Source: Streptomyces sp. RB17
GTDB taxonomy: Bacteria; Actinomycetota; Actinomycetes; Streptomycetales; Streptomycetaceae
DNA: 52,271 nt
Direction of reading: 5' to 3'
Assembly: GCF_009604455.1 (NCBI RefSeq)
Contig: NZ_WEGL01000018.1
Span: forward strand, 1 to 52,271
Position 1 is the first letter of the stretch. Each line of letters opens with the position of its first letter. Shown piece after piece: positions 45,195-52,271 of this stretch. The position numbers and the translations under genes are program-made. The notes below the pieces were generated by a model, which did no database searches, was not told where the DNA came from, and was given only the letters and a program-made list of their open reading frames with translations.

Positions 45195-47041
45195 TCACTC
45201 GTCGTGGGGGTCCTGTTGCGGCAGGAGTGTGGCTGGATCGGGCTGCGCGGCAGCCCGGAGTTCGATGTCCACGATGGCGTTCGCGATCCCTTCCTTGCGC
45301 CACTTCTCGGAACGTTCGTCGCGGGACAGGCCGCCCTCGTAAGCCATGGTCAGCAGGGTGTCCTTGGTGTGGTGGCGCACCAGTTCGTTGACGCGGTGCA
45401 TCCGCGCGATGCGGGCGATGTTGGCCTGACGCTCTTTCTCGGACAGGGCCGGTTCGCTGGAGCGGGGGAAGCTCATCGGCCAGACGGCGTTCCACCGCGG
45501 GGGTGTGTCGGTGGGCTGTGACGACGTGTCCTCGTCCTTCTCGGCGGTGTGCGAGGCCGTGGTGTCGTCCTGGTGGTCTTGAACCTGTGCGTCCGGTGGG
45601 GTGGGCTGGACGGGCTCGTCGTGCGCCGAAGCCGGGCCCTTGGCCGGGCGCGGCACCGGCGCGGGTGCCTGGGGCGGGGGTGCGTCGCGGCCGCCGCGGA
45701 GTGTGGTGAGGGCGGTGCGCTGCTCCGGGGTGAGCTTGTCCCACCGGCTTTTCGTGGTGGTGTTGGAAACCCAGATGCCGAGCTTGACCTCGTGTTCCTG
45801 GCCGTCGAGGGTGATGCGTTCGAGGTGGTTCCTGGGCACGCGGGGGTGGCCTTCACGCCGGACGTACTGCGTGTAGGCCGCCAGGCCCCGCTGGAACGCC
45901 TGCTGCGCCTTGCCCGAACTCTTCGTCGACCGCACGGCCGCCGGGGCGGGAGACGGCGCCTTAGCGGGCGTCACGCCCTGCCGGGACAGCCGCTCCTGCT
46001 GCTTGGCGGACAGCTGCGCCCAGGTGCCCGGGTTTCTCCGCTGCTCGAGCCACCTGCCGAGATCATCGCCGTCGAACAGCACGCCGGGCTGGATCTCGGG
46101 CAGTACGCCGTCGGCGTCGACCAGGTCGGCGAGCACGCGGTAGTGCCGCTGCCAGTCCAGCGGCCACGGGCAGTCCCAGTCCGGGTCGATCGCCGTCAGT
46201 TGCGCAGCGCGTTCCGCCGCCCGCTGCGGGTCCTTGCCCAGGCCGTTCTTCTGGCCCTTGCGGCGGAGGTTGGCCATGTGCTGGCCGACGGGCACCATCG
46301 CCTCGCCCTCGCCCCAGACGGCGTCCTGCCGGGGTGCGAGGTGCCCGGCGGCCGGTGAAAGGACCGGAGCGCGGCGAGCTTGGCCTCCCACGCCTCCTCG
46401 CCCGGTTCCCACACCATCCCTGCCCCGGGCGCGTCCAGCAGTTCCTTGCGCCGTTCCTCCAGCTCACCCGCGCGCAACGCTTTGCGCTGCTGGTGGACCC
46501 ACCTGCCCAGCGGGAAGAGAGTGACTCCGAGTTCGACTTCCGTGTCGTACGGGACGGCGTACAGGCCGGTGATCTCGTTCTCTTTGCGCCAGCGCAGCAG
46601 GGCCTGGTAGCCCTCCAGCCACACCAGCGACTCCGGCCGGTACACCCGGGTGCGCAGGAAAGCGGCGATCGTCGCCGCGTCCCGGGGGGAGGAGAAGTGC
46701 AGCAGCGCCGACTCCACCGCGGACTGGGTGTCGTCCTGCTCCTGGTCCTCGCCGTCACCGTCGGCCCCGACGATCCGGCCTTCTTCATCGCGCTGCACGT
46801 GGATCTTGCGGGCGTGGTTGCTGCGGGTCAGGGCGCGGGAGGCGAGCTGCTCAACGAGGCGTTCGTCGTGCGAGCGCAGGCCCTGGAGCACGGCCACGAG
46901 CGGCTTGAAGCTGGCGGAGGCGACCATGTCGGTCGGGTCCTCGCCGCGCTCCAGGAAAATGGGCACGATGATCCTGGCGACCTTGGTCGTGCCGTCCGGG
47001 TTCGGGCGGAGCGCCCGGCCGATGTTCTGCACGATCTCCAC
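45195..47041 (-). pseudogene. HA-domain helicase, 5' truncated and frameshifted
   Basis: The remnant begins inside helicase motif VI, VQNIGRALRPNPDGTTKVAR, near 47041 and lacks the whole ATPase front half. LEYGQ-like helicase associated (HA) repeats follow: LRSFHR...AAGHLAPRQDAVWGEG and VLADLVDADGVLPEIQPGVL. Near 46350 one G is missing (CACCGGCCGCCGGG), which shifts the frame between LAALRSFHR and AAGHLAPRQD. The 3' part continues intact to 45195 with a Pro-rich linker and a C-terminal helical domain (TLLTMAYEGGLSRDERSEKW). Large HA-domain helicases are known from Streptomyces chromosome ends, but this copy cannot be active. Confidence 0.8.
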
Positions 47042-47054
47042 CTGGGAGCCGCGG

Positions 47055-47213
47055 GTGATGGTCTGCGGGGGAGTGTCGGTTGAACGTCGTCGTCTGGGCG
47101 TCAGTGGCGCAGGTGCGGTGACCTGGTCGTTGACGATGACGGGTGGTGCTCACTCGTTGCTGGCATGAGTGACGAAGGGCCATGTCAGTCTCACGCCGAC
47201 TACCAGGCAGGCT
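47055..47213. repeat. Direct repeat copy 2, upstream of the Tn3 remnant
   Basis: Second copy of the repeat at 45029-45187. It abuts the truncated 5' end of the helicase on its left and the truncated Tn3 transposase on its right, so it marks a recombination or insertion boundary for both. Confidence 0.7.
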
Positions 47214-47214
47214 G

Positions 47215-47719
47215 GACAGCCAGGACTGCACCGGCTCTGTCGGTTCGTCGTCCTCGGCACCCCGCGCGACTCCCTGCACATCCTGGACGCACTGCCGAAC
47301 CTGGACGGCGAGGTGAAGCCGGAGATGGTGGCGACCGACAACGCCTCGTACTTCGACATGGTGTTCGGCCTGTTCAAGATCCTCGGCTGCAACTTCGGCC
47401 CGCGGTTCCGCGACCTGGACGACCAGCGGTTCTGGCGGGCCACCATGCCCGACGTCAAGACGGGCACGTACGGCGAGGTGGAGGACCTGGCCCGCAACCG
47501 CGTGAACCTGAACGAGGTGATCACGCATGGGCCGGGCATGTTGAAGGTCGCCGGCTCCCTGGTGACCAACCAGGTCCGCGCCAACGACCTACTGCGCATG
47601 TGCGGGCGTGAGGGGCGCCGACTCCACTGGGTGCGGCGTTCGCCGAGTACGGGCGCATGGAGGACCAGCTCGGCGCGCTCGGCTTGGTCCTCAATGCCAT
47701 CGCGCTCTGGACGACGTGA
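47215..47719 (+). pseudogene. Tn3-family transposase remnant
   Basis: Encodes VVLGTPRDSLHILDALPNLD, VKPEMVATDNASYFDMVFGL, RFRDLDDQRFWRATMPDVKT and VAGSLVTNQVRANDLLRMCG, which is the DDE region of Tn3-family TnpA. After GREGR a frameshift occurs. The other frame gives GAAFAEYGR joined directly to MEDQLGALGLVLNAIALWTT and the stop, so an internal block of roughly 50 residues is gone. The first two-thirds of the near-1000-residue protein is absent. Confidence 0.8.
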
Positions 47720-47771
47720 CAACCTCGCTGAAGGACGGCCCTTGTCAGTGGCCACCTGTTTACTTGGGCCC

Positions 47772-48338
47772 ATGACCGACAAGATGAGTCACAGCGATGT
47801 CCATCGAACCACAGCTCTCACGCCCGGCGCCGAGATGGTGGAACCGTCGCGGTTCAGGATCCGCAACGTCAAGATCGATGGACGGGGTGACGTGGTGAAA
47901 GTCCGAGGAGGGGGTTCGTACCAGCTCAGCTTCGATGTGCTGCACGATTGTTCGGGGTGCGGCAACGCCATCAACCAGGTGATCGTTGGGCTGGCGGGCC
48001 AGGATCGAGCCCAGGCGTCGGTATGGAACGGCAAGCAGCGCAGCGGGGGCGGCTTGAAGGTGGTCAATGCCGGCACGGATGTCGAGGCGCTGGCGGAGGA
48101 CAACCCGGGCCCAGCGGAGTGGGTAAATGTGTCGTGCGACCTCGTTGTTCCCGACGAACTCGGCGTCTACTCGGTTCGAGCACGTTACGCCCAGGCGTAT
48201 CAGGGACGCCTGATGACTGCCGAAGGACGTGCGATCCCACAGCCGGAGTACCAGGACGTGCTGGGTTGGTGGAAGGTCGACCGTCCGGACGGGCCCGGCC
48301 CGGAATCGACCATAGGCACCATCATCGTCGAGGCGTGA
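47772..48338 (+). CDS. Hypothetical beta-rich protein
   Basis: Predicted 188-aa soluble protein without signal peptide. Visible segments are FRIRNVKIDGRGDVVKVRGG, YQLSFDVLHDCSGCGNAINQ, VIVGLAGQDRAQASVWNGKQ, WVNVSCDLVVPDELGVYSVR and YQDVLGWWKVDRPDGPGPES. The alternating pattern suggests a beta-sandwich. A CSGCG motif and two further Cys could bind metal. The ATG at 47772 starts the coherent region. I do not recognise the family, and it has no clear operon partner. Confidence 0.65.
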   Translation: MTDKMSHSDVHRTTALTPGAEMVEPSRFRIRNVKIDGRGDVVKVRGGGSYQLSFDVLHDCSGCGNAINQVIVGLAGQDRAQASVWNGKQRSGGGLKVVNAGTDVEALAEDNPGPAEWVNVSCDLVVPDELGVYSVRARYAQAYQGRLMTAEGRAIPQPEYQDVLGWWKVDRPDGPGPESTIGTIIVEA

Positions 48339-48612
48339 AGTTGCTGGTCGGCCGCTTCGGCCAACCCCGTGGCCATCGACCAGAGCCCGGAATGCCCCAC
48401 CGTCGGCGTCGATTCGCGGCCCAGCGGGCCCGCCTCACCCGCCAGAGCGTGGCGGGCCCCGGGGACTGCAACAACCGGCCCCGGCCCCTCGGACTCGCCG
48501 AGGGCGGGGTCCGGCGAGACCCCACAGAGCGGCGGGCCGCGGTGATCAGCAACGTTCCCACCGGACGGAGCTCAGGGTCAGCAGGGCTCGGTCCCCTTCG
48601 CCCGGTTCGGGA

Positions 48613-48984
48613 TCAGGGTTTCCAGGTGCGCAGGAAAGCGGCGATCCGGGGGGCGGTGCAGCGCGGGTTGTTCAGCTCATGGGCGAGCGCGGTGAGCTGT
48701 TCGCGAGTGGGGCTGACAGGGATGTTGCTGGCCTCCAGATACATGACGGCGACCGCGCAGGCCACGGTCAGGTTGGAACGCTCCAGCCAGCGGCAGCGGC
48801 CCAGAGTGTGCACCAGGGCTGCGGCGCGGGCGTAGGCGCCGCCGTAGATGGGTGTGTCGAGCAGTTCACCGCGGTGGCGGGCGACGGCAGCGATGGGTAT
48901 GCCGTAGTCGTCGGCAGCCGGGTCGCGATCGCCTGCCCGTTGCGCCACTTCGAGGATCCAGGACTCATCGACGTGCAGGATCAC
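48613..48984 (-). CDS. Doc/Fic-type toxin of a toxin-antitoxin pair
   Basis: Predicted 123-aa protein: DDYGIPIAAVARHRGELLDT, YGGAYARAAALVHTLGRCRW and LERSNLTVACAVAVMYLEAS. This is the Doc-like branch of the Fic superfamily, but the core motif HxFx(D/N)GN(K/R)R is represented by HTLGRCRWLERSN, so the catalytic loop differs from classical Doc, a kinase that phosphorylates EF-Tu. Many Streptomyces toxins annotated as Fic-family share LERSN. The start overlaps the antitoxin stop by four bases. The role is inferred from family and context. Confidence 0.72.
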   Translation of the reverse strand: MILHVDESWILEVAQRAGDRDPAADDYGIPIAAVARHRGELLDTPIYGGAYARAAALVHTLGRCRWLERSNLTVACAVAVMYLEASNIPVSPTREQLTALAHELNNPRCTAPRIAAFLRTWKP

Positions 48985-49238
48985 GCGCCAGCGCCCCGCT
49001 GGGGCTCGGCGTACGGGGCGTCGAGCTGTTGCTCCAGGTCGTCGAGGAAGGTGCCGTGCTCATCGATGAGCCGCTGGGCGGCGGTCATACCGGCGGCGCG
49101 GGCGCCGGTGGTGTCCTCGATGATGAGCCGCTCCACGTACTTGTTGAAGTCCAGGCGGCGGGCGGCCGCGGCGGCCTTGCCGGCCGCGAGCACGTCTTCT
49201 TCCAGCCGGACCTGTGTCTGCTTCTTCACGGAAGTCAC
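48981..49238 (-). CDS. Ribbon-helix-helix antitoxin
   Basis: Predicted 85-aa protein. The N-terminus KKQTQVRLEEDVLAAGKAAA and RRLDFNKYVERLIIEDTTG form an Arc/MetJ-type ribbon-helix-helix, which dimerises and binds operator DNA. The C-terminal part (AAQRLIDEHGTFLDDLEQQL) is a helix likely to wrap the toxin. It is the first gene of the pair and overlaps the toxin by ATGA, the usual order for antitoxin and toxin. It probably represses its own promoter. Confidence 0.78.
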   Translation of the reverse strand: MTSVKKQTQVRLEEDVLAAGKAAAAARRLDFNKYVERLIIEDTTGARAAGMTAAQRLIDEHGTFLDDLEQQLDAPYAEPQRGAGA

Positions 49239-49320
49239 GTCTCACATGGTAGCACCGTGGTAGCAGCCCTGCGGCGGGCGTGGAAAGGGTACGCAGCCGA
49301 CTGGGCTTCGGTGAGCGAAG

Positions 49321-49358
49321 GACCCGGCCGCCGGGGAGGTGTGGACGGCGGCCGGGTC
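49321..49358. terminator. Perfect 12-bp hairpin
   Basis: GACCCGGCCGCC at 49321-49332 pairs with GGCGGCCGGGTC at 49347-49358 over a 14-nt loop. It lies downstream of the golvesin-like remnant (minus strand) and upstream of the antitoxin gene, and it probably terminates transcription of the former. Confidence 0.65.
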
Positions 49359-49362
49359 GGAC

Positions 49363-49380
49363 GGGATGGGATGGGATGGG
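49363..49380 (+). other. G-quadruplex-forming motif
   Basis: GGGATGGGATGGGATGGG has four G3 tracts with 2-nt loops, ending directly at the stop codon of the minus-strand remnant (49381). It is a perfect canonical G4 pattern on the plus strand. Confidence 0.75.
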
Positions 49381-49567
49381 TCAGCCGGTGCGGACGAACT
49401 TCACCGCGTCGGCGCGCAGGCAGCCGCTGCCGCTGGACTCCAGCTTGACGTTCTGGGTGCCGGTGCCGAGCGTGTAGGTGCCGCCTATCTGGTGCCAGCC
49501 GGTCGGCTCCGTCTTCTGGTCGAGGGTGGACTGCGACTGGACGCCCGGCGGGGTCTGTACGGTGAGT
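49381..49567 (-). pseudogene. Golvesin-like C-terminal domain remnant
   Basis: The minus strand encodes LTVQTPPGVQSQSTLDQKTE, GWHQIGGTYTLGTGTQNVKL and ESSGSGCLRADAVKFVRTG, the C-terminal beta domain found in golvesin-like and secreted sugar-binding or hydrolase proteins. The rest of the gene is missing, cut off by the ISL3 element and, beyond it, by the IS256 remnant. Confidence 0.65.
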
Positions 49568-51195
49568 GGCTCTGTACCGTAGTCGGTGGTGACGGCATGC
49601 GACGGGCATCGTTGACGCTATATGCGTGATGACAACTACCTTGTGGCAACGGTGTTTTCAGGGCTGTCGGCGTTGGTCATCGATGATGTGGCAGACGATG
49701 GTGAGGTGATCCGGGTCTTGGCCCGGACCCGGGATGTTCCCGTTCCCTGCCCGATGTGCGGGGCGCTGACGGGGAAGGTGCACGGATACCATGGCCGGAC
49801 GGTTGGGGATGTGCCGGTGGATGGCCGCCGCGTCGTGATATGTCTCCGGGTCCGGCGTCTTGTCTGTCCGGTTCTGGGCTGTCGACGGCAGACCTTCCGC
49901 GAGCAAGTCCCCGGTCTGCTGGAACGCCTGCAGCGTCGCACCACGCGGCTGGCCAGCCAGGTCTCGGGAGTGGTGAAGGAGTTATGCGGCCGGGCGGCCG
50001 CCCGGCTCACGTCCCTGCTGGCATTTCCGGTCTCCTGTGCCACTGCTCTGCGTCTGCTGCGGCGTATCCCCATCCCCACCGTCCCTGTCCCGATGGTGAT
50101 CGGGGTCGACGACTTTGCCCTGCGTCGGCGCCACCGCTATGCGACGATCGTCATCGACGCCGAAACGGGCCGGCGCGTCGACGTGCTGCCCGACCGCGAG
50201 GCCGCCACATTGACCGCCTGGCTGCGCTCTCGTCCTGAGGTCGAGGTCGTGTGCCGGGACGGCTCGACCACCTACGCCGAGGCCATCCGCCAGGCCCTGC
50301 CCGACGCGGTGCAGGTCAGTGATCGCTGGCATGTGTGGCACAACCTGTGCGACAAGGTCCAGGCCGAGGTCCGCGCCCACGCCCCGTGCTGGGCCACCAT
50401 CAATCCGCCCCGCCCGGGCGGCATCCGCGAGCAGACCACTCGCGAGCGCTGGCACAAGGTCCACGCCCTCCTCGGCCAGGGCGTCGGCCTGCTGGACTGC
50501 TCCCGCCGCCTGGACCTGGCCCTGAACACCGTCAAGCGCTACGCCCGCATCCCCGAGCCTCCCACCGAGCGCATCACTCCGCGCTACCGCCCTACTCTCG
50601 TAGACCCCTATCGCGAGCACCTGCGCACGCGACGCGCGGCCGAGCCCGGCGTGCCCGTCACCCACCTCCTGCGCGAGATCAGGGAACTGGGATACACCGG
50701 CAGCGCCAACCTGCTGGTTCGCTACCTCAACCAGGGCCGCGCCGAAGGCGACCGCCCCGTGACCACCCCCCGCCGTCTTGCCCGGCTCCTGCTCACGCAC
50801 CCCGAACACCTACGGACGAAGGACACCGATCTGCTCGGGCTGATCACTGCGGCCTGCTCCGAGATGACTGAACTTGCGGCACTCATCCGTGACTTCGCCG
50901 TCCTGCTGACCCCCGCCGGCAGCAACGACTCCAAGCTCACCGACTGGATCACCCAGGCCCGCGGCGCCGACCTGCCCCACCTGCACAGCTTCTGCAACGG
51001 CCTCGAACTCGACCGTGCCGCCGTCAACGCCGGCCTGACCCTGCCGTGGAGCAACGGCCGTACCGAGGGCGTCAACACCCGCACCAAACGGATCATGCGG
51101 CAGATGCACGGCCGTGCAGGTTTCGAACTCCTCCGCCACCGCATTCTGCTCAGCACATAGCCACACAACGTCACCACCGACTACGGTACAGAGCC
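49568..51195 (+). mobile_element. ISL3-family insertion sequence, complete
   Basis: A perfect 27-bp terminal inverted repeat (GGCTCTGTACCGTAGTCGGT... at 49568-49594; complement at 51169-51195) bounds 1628 bp. An 8-bp target duplication, CGGTGAGT, stands at 49560-49567 and 51196-51203; 8 bp is the size typical of ISL3. Ends, duplication and transposase are intact, so the insertion is probably recent. Confidence 0.93.
49622..51160 (+). CDS. ISL3-family transposase
   Basis: Predicted 512-aa full-length transposase. The N-terminal zinc ribbon has PCPMCGALTGKVHGYH and LVCPVLGCRRQTF. The DDE_Tnp_ISL3 core has Asp in VIGVDDFALRRRHRYATI, Asp in EVVCRDGSTTYAEAIRQA with VQVSDRWHVWHNLCDK, and Glu in WSNGRTEGVNTRTKRI. 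The ATG at 49622 lies 27 bp inside the left repeat. The remnants at 2442 and 6648 belong to related proteins. Nothing argues against activity. Confidence 0.93.
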   Translation: MRDDNYLVATVFSGLSALVIDDVADDGEVIRVLARTRDVPVPCPMCGALTGKVHGYHGRTVGDVPVDGRRVVICLRVRRLVCPVLGCRRQTFREQVPGLLERLQRRTTRLASQVSGVVKELCGRAAARLTSLLAFPVSCATALRLLRRIPIPTVPVPMVIGVDDFALRRRHRYATIVIDAETGRRVDVLPDREAATLTAWLRSRPEVEVVCRDGSTTYAEAIRQALPDAVQVSDRWHVWHNLCDKVQAEVRAHAPCWATINPPRPGGIREQTTRERWHKVHALLGQGVGLLDCSRRLDLALNTVKRYARIPEPPTERITPRYRPTLVDPYREHLRTRRAAEPGVPVTHLLREIRELGYTGSANLLVRYLNQGRAEGDRPVTTPRRLARLLLTHPEHLRTKDTDLLGLITAACSEMTELAALIRDFAVLLTPAGSNDSKLTDWITQARGADLPHLHSFCNGLELDRAAVNAGLTLPWSNGRTEGVNTRTKRIMRQMHGRAGFELLRHRILLST

Positions 51196-51234
51196 CGGTG
51201 AGTGGTGTAACTCCCGAGCTGGAAGCGACAGTTG

Positions 51235-52058
51235 ATGACTGACGTGACGAGGGACACCGAGGCCGGGAAGGCCGTTGTGAGTGGGGCGGGCGCCGTGGAT
51301 GACGGGCTGGTCGCCGAGTTGGTGGCCCGGGCTCAGGCCGGTGGCGTGAAACTCACCGGGGACGGCGGCCTGCTGCAGCAGCTGACCAAGCGGGTGCTGG
51401 AGTCCGCGCTGGAGGGCGAGCTCACTGATCATCTGGGGCACGAGCCCGGTGAGCGGGCCGAGGGCGGCCGGGACAACTACCGCAACGGGCACCGCTCCAA
51501 GACGGTGATCACTGAGTCGGGGCCGGTCGAGATCGCGGTGCCCCGGGACCGGGCAGGATCGTTCGAACCCCAGCTGGTCAAGAAGCGGCAGCGGCGTCTG
51601 GGCGGGGTGGACGAGATGGTCCTGTCGCTGTCGGCGAAGGGGCTGACGCATGGGGAGATCTCCGCGCATCTCGCCGAGGTGTACGGCGCGGGGATCTCCA
51701 AGTCCACGATCTCCACGATCACCGACAGCGTGATGGCCGGTATGACGGAATGGCAGAACCGTCCGCTGGACAGCGTCTACCCGGTCGTCTTCATCGATTG
51801 CGTGAACGTGAAGGTCAGGGACGGGCAGGTCGCCAACCGGCCCGTCTACATGGCGGTGGCGGTCACCGCCGAGGGACACCGGGACATTCTGGGTCTGTGG
51901 ATCGGCGACGGTGGTGAAGGCGCGAAGTACTGGCTTCAGATCCTGACCGAGATCAAGAACCGCGGCGCGGCCGATGTCTTGATGCTGGTCTGCGACGGCC
52001 TGACCGGCCTCCCGGACGCCGTGAATACCGTCTGGCCTGCGACGATCGTCCAGACCTC
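51235..52058 (+). pseudogene. IS256-family (Mutator) transposase, 3' truncated
   Basis: The ATG at 51235 opens a typical actinomycete IS256 transposase: LLQQLTKRVLESALEGELTD, HLGHEPGERAEGGRDNYRNG, VVFIDCVNVKVRDGQVANRP with the first Asp, and VLMLVCDGLTGLPDAVNTVW with the second. After PATIVQT, at about 52058, the family sequence (C-V-V-H-L-L-R-N-S) is not found and unrelated sequence follows, so the catalytic Glu is missing. The sequence GGTGTAACTCCCGAG near 51204 is probably the left end of this element. Confidence 0.82.
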
Positions 52059-52271
52059 ATCCGTGCACACTCCTTGGTGGCGGGAGACGCCCGCCGGTCA
52101 CCGCGCCAGCGGGAGAGGACCTATGCAGACGCGTTGCCTTCGAGGCCGTTGCCGAGACCGTAGTCGGATCTCAGCATTCCGGGCATTTCGGCCCGGAAGG
52201 TCCGTCACATCACCAGAGCGTCAGGGGCTCGGCTTGGGGACGGTCTCTCGTTTCTGTCTGCCGCGGGTGCG
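52059..52271. other. Right edge, no gene seen
   Basis: The last 213 bp hold no coding sequence that I can support. It may be part of the material that replaced the 3' half of the IS256 element. Confidence 0.4.

Noticed and set aside
45195..47041. Assignment of the helicase as the telomere-linked ttrA gene and of the window as a chromosome end
   Set aside because: Only the 3' half survives, and no telomeric palindromes or tap/tpg genes are present; the resemblance is to HA-domain helicases in general.
1..52271. rRNA and tRNA genes
   Set aside because: No rRNA-like block and no cloverleaf with an anticodon loop and TTCGA-type T loop was found by eye; a tRNAscan run would be decisive.

Overview
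The window is high-GC DNA with actinomycete, Streptomyces-like codon use: almost every third codon position is G or C, GTG starts are common, and stop/start overlaps are frequent. Recognisable families (MOSC, NmrA, SMI1/KNR4, Lsr2-like, DUF6573, DUF6192/RacP-like, HA-domain helicase) are typical of Streptomyces accessory DNA. No rRNA, tRNA, CRISPR array or core housekeeping cluster was seen. The density of insertion sequences, truncated genes and fused reading frames marks it as accessory or subtelomeric/integrative-element DNA rather than a conserved core.

Region by region. 0.5-2.7 kb holds a MOSC gene, a complete IS3-type element and a truncated ISL3 transposase. 2.9-6.6 kb holds an MBL-fold protein with altered metal ligands and a divergent pair resembling rclA/rclR of E. 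coli (reactive chlorine and thiocyanate stress). 6.6-15.4 kb holds an ABC exporter, a frameshifted ydcF, several fused or truncated remnants, a TetR-controlled SDR/F420-reductase-like pair and a membrane-anchored hypothetical. 15.4-16.6 kb is an IS5-like element with a passenger gene and a transposase that has lost an internal block. 16.9-21.2 kb has an LRR protein, a three-gene operon preceded by two palindromic operators, small HTH genes and an NmrA/TetR pair. 21.2-22.7 kb is a piece of an integrative-element operon (Lsr2-like, GGDEF remnant). 22.8-27.5 kb holds two SMI1/KNR4 genes, a TPR protein, a secreted protein, a GNAT enzyme and a lipoprotein. 28.2-31.3 kb holds a second IS3-type element, which interrupts a small membrane-protein gene, and an IS110 element with a long 5' non-coding end. 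31.3-43.4 kb is integrative-element DNA whose DUF6573 gene is split by a 10.7-kb insert.

The insert carries the most gene-rich metabolic unit. Four same-strand genes encode two NCS2 nucleobase permeases, an amidohydrolase of the nucleobase-deaminase type and a 2-oxoglutarate/Fe(II) dioxygenase. I infer an uptake and oxidative/hydrolytic catabolism route for a modified nucleobase; the substrate is unknown. The insert also carries a double zinc-ribbon gene, a DUF6192/RacP-like pair, an intact IS5 transposase and an epoxide hydrolase that reads through into IS DNA.

43.4-52.3 kb holds a DinB protein, three copies of a multi-hairpin repeat in GC-rich non-coding DNA, a truncated and frameshifted helicase between direct repeats, a Tn3 transposase remnant, an RHH/Doc-like toxin-antitoxin pair, and an ISL3 element with an 8-bp target duplication sitting beside a truncated IS256 transposase.
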